64,000 bases of DNA from Mycolicibacterium sphagni (GTDB taxonomy: Bacteria > Actinomycetota > Actinomycetes > Mycobacteriales > Mycobacteriaceae): contig NZ_VBSB01000010.1 in the NCBI RefSeq assembly GCF_013337765.1, positions 806,001-870,000 of the forward strand. Direction: 5' to 3'. Below, piece by piece: positions 58,475-64,000 of the stretch; the first letter of the stretch is position 1, and each line of letters starts with the position of its first letter. The notes under the pieces were generated by a model. That model did no database searches. It was not told the origin of the DNA and worked only from the letters and a program-made list of their open reading frames with translations. A program made the translations under genes and the position numbers.

Positions 58475-59905
58475 TCACGCTGAACTCGTACGGTCAGCTG
58501 TAGCCGGGGGCGCCGCAGTTATCGCGCCCTCTTCGGGAACTTGTACCAGCTCGCCACTCATCGGATCGTGCTCGGTCAACGGCGGTACGTCTTCGCCGTC
58601 GAGGACCTTTCTCATGCGGTCCTTGTCGAGTTGGCCCTCCCAGTTGGCCACCACCATGGTTGCCACACAGTTGCCCAGCAGGTTCACCGAGACTCGCATC
58701 GAGTCCATAATCCGGTCCGCCCCCAGCAGCAACGCTACCGCCGCCACCGGGATCGCACCGTGCCCGATCGCCGCGACCGTCGCCGACAACGCGAGGAACG
58801 ACGACCCCGGGACACCCGCCATGCCCTTCGAGGTCAGCATCAGCACCAGAACTGCGGTGATCTGCTCACCCAGAGTCAGGTCCACGCCCAGAGCCTGGGC
58901 CAAGAACAGCACGCAGATCGACAGGTAAAGCGTTGCGCCATCAAGGTTGAACGAATATCCGGTGGGCACCACCAAACCGGTCGTGGTGCGCGAACATCCG
59001 GCATTGGTTAGCTTGGTCATGATCCGCGGCAACACCACCTCGGTGGAAGCGGTGCCGAGCGCCAGGAAGAATTCGTCCTTGATGTAGACAAGGAATTTCC
59101 ACAGGCTCACGCCGGCGAAGATCCGGGCGATGCCGGCCAGGATCAGAATGAACAGCGCCGCAGCGAGGTAGCAGGCACCTATGAGCTTGCCGTAACTGGC
59201 CAACGACCCTATGCCGTATTGGCCGATGATGTACGCCATGGCGCCGAGGGCGCCCAGCGGAGCCAGGCGCATCACCCAGCCGATGATCATGAAGAAGATG
59301 TGGCTCATGTGGTCGACGAATTCGAGGATCACCGGTGGGCCCTTCTCTCCGAACTTGGCCAGTGCCAGGCCGAACAGCACGGCGAAGAACAGCACCTGCA
59401 GCAGAGCGTTCTCGGCGAACGCCGACACGACGGAGGTGGGGATGATGCTCAGGATGAACTCGACGGTATGTGGCAGCTCGCCATCATGGGTCTTCTTGGC
59501 AATCGCGTCGGCGCCAGTGGCCAGCGTCTGTGGGTCGATGCTGAAGCCCGCGCCCGGCTTGACGGCGTTGCCGACGACCAGTCCGAACAACAAGGCGAAG
59601 GTGGTGACCGCCTCGAAGTAGATGAGCGACTTGACGCCGATGCGCCCGACGGACCTCAGATCGCCCACATGTGCGATACCGAGCACCACCGTGCAGAAGA
59701 TGATTGGCGCGATGAGCATCTTGATCAGTTTGATGAAGCCATCTGCCAAGGGCTTGAAGCTGCTGCCGAGGTCGGGCCATATCCAGCCAATGAGGATGCC
59801 GGCGACAATCGCGACAAGAAGCTGAAAGAAGAGCGAGGTGTACCACGGCGGCTTGTTCGCCAGTCGCACCAGCTCGCTCTTGGGCGGATCAATCGTCGTA
59901 GACAT
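58475..59905 (-). CDS. Dicarboxylate/amino acid:cation symporter (DctA-like)
   Basis: A 476-aa inner-membrane symporter of the DAACS/SLC1 family. Features: about eight helices plus hairpins, VPTGYSFNLDGATLYL, MLTSKGMAGVPGSSFLALSATV and the following helix AVALLLGADRIMDSMRVSVN. It imports C4-dicarboxylates or glutamate/aspartate with protons or Na+. TACGGT lies 6 nt before the ATG (MSTTIDPPKSEL), supporting this start over one 81 nt upstream. The 3' end is convergent with the cheB gene. Confidence 0.93.
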   Translation of the reverse strand: MSTTIDPPKSELVRLANKPPWYTSLFFQLLVAIVAGILIGWIWPDLGSSFKPLADGFIKLIKMLIAPIIFCTVVLGIAHVGDLRSVGRIGVKSLIYFEAVTTFALLFGLVVGNAVKPGAGFSIDPQTLATGADAIAKKTHDGELPHTVEFILSIIPTSVVSAFAENALLQVLFFAVLFGLALAKFGEKGPPVILEFVDHMSHIFFMIIGWVMRLAPLGALGAMAYIIGQYGIGSLASYGKLIGACYLAAALFILILAGIARIFAGVSLWKFLVYIKDEFFLALGTASTEVVLPRIMTKLTNAGCSRTTTGLVVPTGYSFNLDGATLYLSICVLFLAQALGVDLTLGEQITAVLVLMLTSKGMAGVPGSSFLALSATVAAIGHGAIPVAAVALLLGADRIMDSMRVSVNLLGNCVATMVVANWEGQLDKDRMRKVLDGEDVPPLTEHDPMSGELVQVPEEGAITAAPPATADRTSSA

Positions 59906-59911
59906 CGGGCG

Positions 59912-59917
59912 ACCGTA
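59912..59917 (-). promoter_or_regulatory. Candidate -10, leaderless dctA-like gene
   Basis: TACGGT on the minus strand followed by 6 nt and the ATG. Confidence 0.45.
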
Positions 59918-60016
59918 TGCGGGATTCGTAACGCCGCTGTTAGCGGTGCATTCCCCGTCAGTTACGCGAAAGATATACTCCTGCAATACATAACACGCTA
60001 TTTGTCATACACGCAC

Positions 60017-60036
60017 TACATACCACGACGTATGTA
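60017..60036. promoter_or_regulatory. Inverted repeat upstream of the dctA-like gene
   Basis: TACATAC and GTATGTA are perfect 7-bp arms around CACGAC, about 110 bp upstream of the start. The half-site also recurs nearby as GTCATAC. Confidence 0.45.
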
Positions 60037-60379
60037 AGGGCCGTCCCAGCTAAAGGAACAGCGACGAATTCGCGACGACTGCGGGCAGCTGATCGCAGTT
60101 GGTTACAACCGCAACTGCGGTATGAAACGCCTTGACGGACTTACTGTGTGGAGCCCTGCCCAGCATCCCTTTGGCCGAGGGACGAGGGCTGCTCGGCGGG
60201 CAGATTGGGAGTGTAGTGACGCTCGGGCGCGAGGACGAATTGCAGGTGCGGGCGCACAGCCCGCGCAAGAGGGCCTCCTCGGTCCCACCGGTCGACGCGG
60301 ATGCTCCGAAGGTGGTATGTATGGGCGATCAACTTCCAATTTGACTCCACCATTGGTGGCGACACGCTCGCGCGTCAAG

Positions 60380-60393
60380 CTAGCGCGCGCTAG
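60380..60393. promoter_or_regulatory. 14-bp palindrome, candidate LacI-type operator (copy 1)
   Basis: CTAGCGCGCGCTAG is a perfect palindrome with a central CG, as favoured by LacI-family proteins. It sits 24 bp after the lacI stop. A 12/14 match lies in the lacI/sugar-porter promoter at 61538-61551. Confidence 0.45.
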
Positions 60394-60417
60394 AACCGGG
60401 TACGCACATCGCCTTCG

Positions 60418-61464
60418 TTACGTGTCGTCTCGAGACCTCGGGGTGCACCGCGCGGTCGACCCGCGCACCACCAGGTCGGGCTTGTGTCGGACGTCCAGGA
60501 GGGGCGCATTCTCGAGCCGCATCCGGGCCAAAGCCGCCGCACCGGCGTCCTGTCCGAGCCGGCGCGCGTGCTGATCGACGGACGTCAGATCGATTCCGTG
60601 CAACCGGGAGACCCGCGAATTGTCGTAGCCGATCAGCGACAGATCCCGAGGAATGCGCAAGCCAAGCGAGTGCGCCGCTTCACGGACACCGAACGCCATC
60701 TCGTCGTTGTGAGCAAAAACTGCCGTCGGGCGGTCCGCCACGTTCAAGAAGCCCCGGGCGGTGCGCTCGGCAACATCTTGCGAGTAGCCGTGCGCAACAA
60801 CGATTTGCGGCCTCAAGCCGGCATTCACCATGACTGCTTCATAGGCGTGACGACGCAGGAGATGGCCTTCGTACTCGATGCCGGTGATGTGCGCAATGCG
60901 CCGGTGCCCAAGATCGAGCAGATAGCTCGTCGCCGCCGCGGCCCCGGCCTCGTCGTCAGCATAGACACAGTCGACTCCCTGCACTTTTCGCGCAACACTG
61001 ACTACCGGGACGGACTGGGCGAGCGCGCGCACCTCAACGTCGGGCAGCATCAACGTCGCGGCAATGACCACTCCGACGCGGGCCTCGATGAGGGCGCCGA
61101 TCGACTGCTGATCGGTCGGCTCATCAGCGTCCGAGACCGCCAGAATTACGCGATTTCCCGAGCGCTCCACGGCATCTCGCACGCCGCGAAACACATCGGC
61201 GTACACCTCGTTGCGAAAGTCCAACAGGTAGAGGCCGATCGTCGACCGAGTCTTCGCGGCGAGATCAGCGGCGATGACGTTGTGCCGATAACCCAGCAGG
61301 CGAGCCGTTTCGAGGATCGTCCGTCGTGATTCCTCGCTGACGCCAGGCGCACCTCGGAAGGCCAACGAGACGAGGGCCCGGGATACGCCAGCCTTTTGCG
61401 CGACATCGTCCTGGGTCACCGACCGGTGCTTGCGTCCCGGAATGGATTCCTGCACGCACGCCAT
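60418..61464 (-). CDS. LacI-family transcriptional regulator
   Basis: A 348-aa repressor. The N-terminal helix-turn-helix (VTQDDVAQKAGVSRALVSLAFRG) and hinge helix are followed by a periplasmic-binding-protein-like sugar domain (IGLYLLDFRNEVYADVFRGV near the start, FAHNDEMAFGVREAAHSLG and SLIGYDNSRVSRL). It probably controls the divergent sugar porter in response to a sugar. The ATG reading MACVQESIPGRKH is chosen; an upstream ATG at 61521 is possible. A palindrome and tandem repeats lie in the spacer. Confidence 0.92.
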   Translation of the reverse strand: MACVQESIPGRKHRSVTQDDVAQKAGVSRALVSLAFRGAPGVSEESRRTILETARLLGYRHNVIAADLAAKTRSTIGLYLLDFRNEVYADVFRGVRDAVERSGNRVILAVSDADEPTDQQSIGALIEARVGVVIAATLMLPDVEVRALAQSVPVVSVARKVQGVDCVYADDEAGAAAATSYLLDLGHRRIAHITGIEYEGHLLRRHAYEAVMVNAGLRPQIVVAHGYSQDVAERTARGFLNVADRPTAVFAHNDEMAFGVREAAHSLGLRIPRDLSLIGYDNSRVSRLHGIDLTSVDQHARRLGQDAGAAALARMRLENAPLLDVRHKPDLVVRGSTARCTPRSRDDT

Positions 61465-61500
61465 CGTCCCACAGGGTTCTACAGACGTCCCCCGGGAGCG

Positions 61501-61530
61501 TTCAAATGGCTTTATGTCCAAATGACTTTA
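61501..61530. repeat. Two tandem 14-bp repeats in the lacI/sugar-porter spacer
   Basis: TTCAAATGGCTTTA and TCCAAATGACTTTA match at 12 of 14 positions with a 16-bp period. Their position suggests a regulator site or part of the lacI promoter. Confidence 0.45.
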
Positions 61531-61537
61531 CAAATAA

Positions 61538-61551
61538 CTGTCGCGCGCTAG
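61538..61551. promoter_or_regulatory. Candidate LacI-type operator (copy 2)
   Basis: CTGTCGCGCGCTAG matches the palindrome at 60380-60393 in 12 of 14 positions and lies 80 bp before the sugar-porter start. Confidence 0.45.
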
Positions 61552-61631
61552 TCTATCCACTTGTGACGGGCATCACCGTCGCCAACTAGCGCCAGCGTTC
61601 CCGGCAGGCACAGTAATAGAGGAGCCCCTAC

Positions 61632-63104
61632 ATGACTGCACATGCGGAGTCGGCGGCCGAAGCCGAGCTACCACCCCTGACGAACGGCCCGCATAGACAG
61701 CGGATCGGCCTCATCTCGGTCGTCGCCTGTCTGGGCGGCCTGCTGTTCGGCTACGACACCGGCGTGGCCAACGGCGCCGAGGGACCGATGGCCAAAGAAC
61801 TCGGGCTCTCGCTGCTGCAGCTAGGCGTGGTCATCAGCGCGCTGCTGTTCGCCGCGGCGATCGGCGCCCTGCTCGGCGGGATCATCTCCGACAAGATTGG
61901 GCGGCGCAAGACGATCCTGATCCTGGCGCTGTTGTTCTTCTTCGGCGTCGCCCTGGTGGTGTTCTCGCCGGCCGGACCCGAGGTAGGCACCTTCTCCCCG
62001 CTGGGCTTCGCGGTCCTGGTGGCCGGCCGCATCGTGCTCGGGCTCGCGGTCGGCGGCGCGTCGACGGTAGTCCCGGTCTTCCTCGCGGAGCTTGCACCCT
62101 ACGAGATCCGAGGGTCGATCGCCGGGCGCAACGAGCTGGCCATCGTCGTCGGGCAGTTGTCAGCATTCGTGGTGAACGCGATTCTCGGTGTGACGCTCGG
62201 CCACGTGGACGGCGTCTGGCGCATCATGTTCGCGGTCTGCGCGCTGCCGGCCGTGGCGTTGTTCTTCGGCATGCTGCGGATGCCGGAGTCGCCGCGCTGG
62301 TTGGTGGAGAAGGGCAAGTATGACGAAGCGCTCAGGGTGTTGAAGACCGTGCGCTCCGAGGACCGGGCCATGGCGGAGTTCGCTCAGGTAGAGCTGATCG
62401 CCCGGGAGGAGCGGCAGGCCCACCAGATCGGCATTCGCGCGATCATGGGCAGCAAGTGGCTGCGGCGCATCATCTTCGTCGGCGTGGGTGTGTGCATCGC
62501 CCAGCAGCTCACGGGCATCAACTCGATCATGTACTACGGCACGCGGGTGTTGGAGGAATCGGGCATGACCGAGGAGCGGGCGGTGCTCGCCAACATCGCG
62601 TTCGGTGTGGTCGCCGTCATCGGAGGGATCATCGCGCTGCGCAACATGGATCGGATAGATCGCCGCAAGACTTTCATGATCGGTTTTTCGCTGACGACAA
62701 CATGCCATTGTCTCGTGGGCGTTGCGTCGATGCTGCTACCCGCAGGGAACCCGGCGCGGCCGTACGTGATCCTCGTCTTGGTCGTCGGGTTCGTGCTGTC
62801 GATGCAGACGTTCCTCAACGTGGCCATGTGGGTGTGGCTGGCCGAGGTCTTCCCTCTGCACATGCGCGGCCTCGGCATCGGCATCGCGGTCTTCGTCTTG
62901 TGGGTAACCAATGGTTTTCTCGGGCTCTACTTCCCGACTCTGGTCGCGAGCATTGGCATCACCGGGTCCTTCTTCCTGTTCGCCGGGATCGGCGTGGTCG
63001 CGTTGCTGTTCGTGTACACCCAGGTGCCCGAGACCCGCGGCCGCTCGCTGGAGGCGCTCGAAGAAGACGTTTCGACCGGGCAGATCTATGTCGGCCTGCG
63101 CTGA
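61632..63104 (+). CDS. Sugar porter (MFS) transporter
   Basis: A 490-aa MFS sugar:proton symporter. Signatures: LFGYDTGVANGA, GGIISDKIGRRKTILI, the helix-6 end PESPRWLVEKGKYDEAL, VCIAQQLTGINSIMYYG (sugar-binding QQLTGIN) and the C-terminal PETRGRSLEALEEDV. It probably imports a hexose or pentose. It has AGAGGAG 7 nt before the ATG. It is divergent from the lacI gene and followed 12 bp later by the cNMP/CBS gene, which could be co-transcribed. Confidence 0.94.
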   Translation: MTAHAESAAEAELPPLTNGPHRQRIGLISVVACLGGLLFGYDTGVANGAEGPMAKELGLSLLQLGVVISALLFAAAIGALLGGIISDKIGRRKTILILALLFFFGVALVVFSPAGPEVGTFSPLGFAVLVAGRIVLGLAVGGASTVVPVFLAELAPYEIRGSIAGRNELAIVVGQLSAFVVNAILGVTLGHVDGVWRIMFAVCALPAVALFFGMLRMPESPRWLVEKGKYDEALRVLKTVRSEDRAMAEFAQVELIAREERQAHQIGIRAIMGSKWLRRIIFVGVGVCIAQQLTGINSIMYYGTRVLEESGMTEERAVLANIAFGVVAVIGGIIALRNMDRIDRRKTFMIGFSLTTTCHCLVGVASMLLPAGNPARPYVILVLVVGFVLSMQTFLNVAMWVWLAEVFPLHMRGLGIGIAVFVLWVTNGFLGLYFPTLVASIGITGSFFLFAGIGVVALLFVYTQVPETRGRSLEALEEDVSTGQIYVGLR

Positions 63105-63116
63105 GCCGGCTCGACG

Positions 63117-64000
63117 ATGACGATGGGCGGTCCCGATACCGCTGATGCGCAGGCGGAGGAGTTGGGCCGATTTCTCGCCGGGGTGCGGCCGTTCGATGCA
63201 CTGGACCCCGCGCAGCTGGCTGCGATCGCGGTGGCGGCGACGGTCCGCGAGTTCTGCGCTGGCGAGTTGGTGGTCGATGCGTTCACGGCACCGCCCACGG
63301 AGATCTACGTGGTGCTCACCGGCGAAGTCGACCTCTGGCACGACCCGGATCGGGTGGCCAAGGCGGGTGACGACCGGTTCGTTGCCGGCGACGTGTTCGG
63401 GTTCTCCGCGATGCTCACCGAACGCCCGGTCGGACCCCGGGTGGTCGCCACCACGTCAGCCCGCATCGCGGTGTTGCCGGGCAACCTGGTCGAGCCGGCG
63501 TTCTACTCTCGCAGCGGCGCCCGGTTCCTGGCCGACTACATCTCCCGGACCCGAAGTAGGAACACCTCTACCCCGATGTTCAGCACAGTCGAAGACCTCA
63601 TCGCGAGCACCCCGTTGGTCGTCGGCCCGGATACGCCCGTCGCGGTCATCGCACGGCAGCTCGCCGACCGCGACGTGCACTGCGCGGTAATCGATTCGGG
63701 TGATGGTACCTACGGGATCGTCACCGAATCGGTGCTGTGCCGGCGGGTCGTCGGCGACGGGGTTTCCGCGGGCACCTCCGCACGCACGGTGATGGCGCAC
63801 CCTGCCACCACCCTGGAGCTCTCCGGTTCGTCAGACGAGGCGGTGATCACGCTGCTCGATACCCGAGCCGAGTATCTGCCGGTGGTCGATCGATCCGGCA
63901 ATCTGCGCGGTGTGGTCGGGGCACGTGACTTCATGCTGGCGCCGACGACGGCGGGCGTCGGGATGCTCGAACAGATCCACCGCGCCCGCAACCGAGCCGA
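63117..64000 (+). CDS. cNMP-binding/CBS domain protein (DUF294-like), 3' end beyond window
   Basis: The first 294 codons are present. Residues about 15-140 form a cyclic-nucleotide-binding-like beta-roll (EIYVVLTGEVDLWHD, FVAGDVFGFSAML), then two CBS motifs (about 160-280: STPLVVGPDTPVAVIARQL and YLPVVDRSGNLRGVVGARD). The family usually continues into a DUF294 nucleotidyltransferase-like domain. Function is a ligand-sensing regulator, details unknown. An alternative ATG 6 nt downstream exists. It sits 12 bp after the sugar porter, hinting at a shared transcript. Confidence 0.85.
   Translation, partial: MTMGGPDTADAQAEELGRFLAGVRPFDALDPAQLAAIAVAATVREFCAGELVVDAFTAPPTEIYVVLTGEVDLWHDPDRVAKAGDDRFVAGDVFGFSAMLTERPVGPRVVATTSARIAVLPGNLVEPAFYSRSGARFLADYISRTRSRNTSTPMFSTVEDLIASTPLVVGPDTPVAVIARQLADRDVHCAVIDSGDGTYGIVTESVLCRRVVGDGVSAGTSARTVMAHPATTLELSGSSDEAVITLLDTRAEYLPVVDRSGNLRGVVGARDFMLAPTTAGVGMLEQIHRARNRA

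Larger units (their letters stand above)
59918..60417. other. AT-richer intergenic region upstream of the dctA-like gene
   Basis: About 500 bp without a recognised gene. It includes the inverted repeat at 60017-60036, further CATAC-type motifs (GTCATAC at 60004-60010), a 14-bp palindrome at 60380-60393, and small frames in both directions of no clear character. Confidence 0.35.

Noticed and set aside
60122..60574. Overlapping small frames on both strands before lacI
   Set aside because: Arg/Ala/Pro-rich shadow frames without domain character. One runs into the lacI gene antisense.
1..64000. CRISPR array, rRNA, tRNA or insertion sequence
   Set aside because: No regularly spaced repeats, rRNA or cloverleaf candidates, or transposase motifs were recognised. 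A tRNA search tool would be more sensitive.

Overview
The window reads as a chromosomal segment of a high-GC mycobacterium, most likely a fast-growing, environmental Mycolicibacterium-type species. The evidence is the conserved mycobacterial order ino1 - padR - DUF1707 gene - DUF5318 gene - ponA1 - GT87-like membrane protein - PfpI-like gene - rpsF - ssb - rpsR - rplI - dnaB, together with MmpS/MmpL, F420-type (LLM) oxidoreductases, a maltokinase-cap protein and a PGRS-like glycine-rich protein. About a dozen start codons lie 6-8 nt after a TANNNT -10 hexamer, the arrangement of mycobacterial leaderless mRNAs.

Layout. (1) 1-6000: start of a secreted protein, a GntR regulator divergent from a cytochrome P450 with a perfect inverted repeat in the P450 promoter, an LLM oxidoreductase, a Tat-exported PhoX-like phosphatase and an alpha/beta hydrolase. 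(2) 6050-19050: the core block listed above. The replicative helicase gene dnaB is interrupted in its Walker A loop by a 416-residue class 3 intein carrying a LAGLIDADG endonuclease and a cysteine-rich, probably zinc-binding insert. (3) 19245-30100: accessory genes: an orphan ribbon-helix-helix protein, an arylsulfatase, a PPOX protein, an MpaB-like oxygenase, an NtaA/DsoA-type FMN monooxygenase, a hydrolase, a coiled-coil/LAS-peptidase wall protein, a MarR/TIGR03086 divergent pair and a phospholipase D-like protein preceded by a 55-aa membrane protein. (4) 30105-37120: PGRS-like protein, a large LuxR-type ATPase regulator, a patatin lipase with a possibly truncated partner gene, and an acyl-CoA dehydrogenase. 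(5) 37162-43026: a catabolic-looking run of epimerase, EthD-like protein, two LLM oxidoreductases, a maltokinase-cap protein and an acyl-CoA synthetase. (6) 43146-47027: mmpS-mmpL and a small membrane protein. (7) 47029-58362: a signalling island with two intact-looking GGDEF/EAL proteins, a transporter, a three-receiver hybrid histidine kinase, CheR and CheB. (8) 58475-64000: a DctA-like symporter, a LacI regulator divergent from a sugar porter, and the start of a cNMP-binding/CBS protein.

The most interesting region is 47-58 kb. There a c-di-GMP enzyme carrying its own receiver domain, a hybrid kinase with an unusually Glu/Gln-rich coiled coil, a CheR methyltransferase and a CheB methylesterase lie in one tightly packed run, with no chemoreceptor, CheA, CheW or flagellar gene in view. 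This suggests that adaptation-type methylation may act on the kinase itself. The second highlight is the dnaB intein. Operator-like palindromes are reported for several divergent promoters. All operator and promoter calls rest on the DNA sequence alone.
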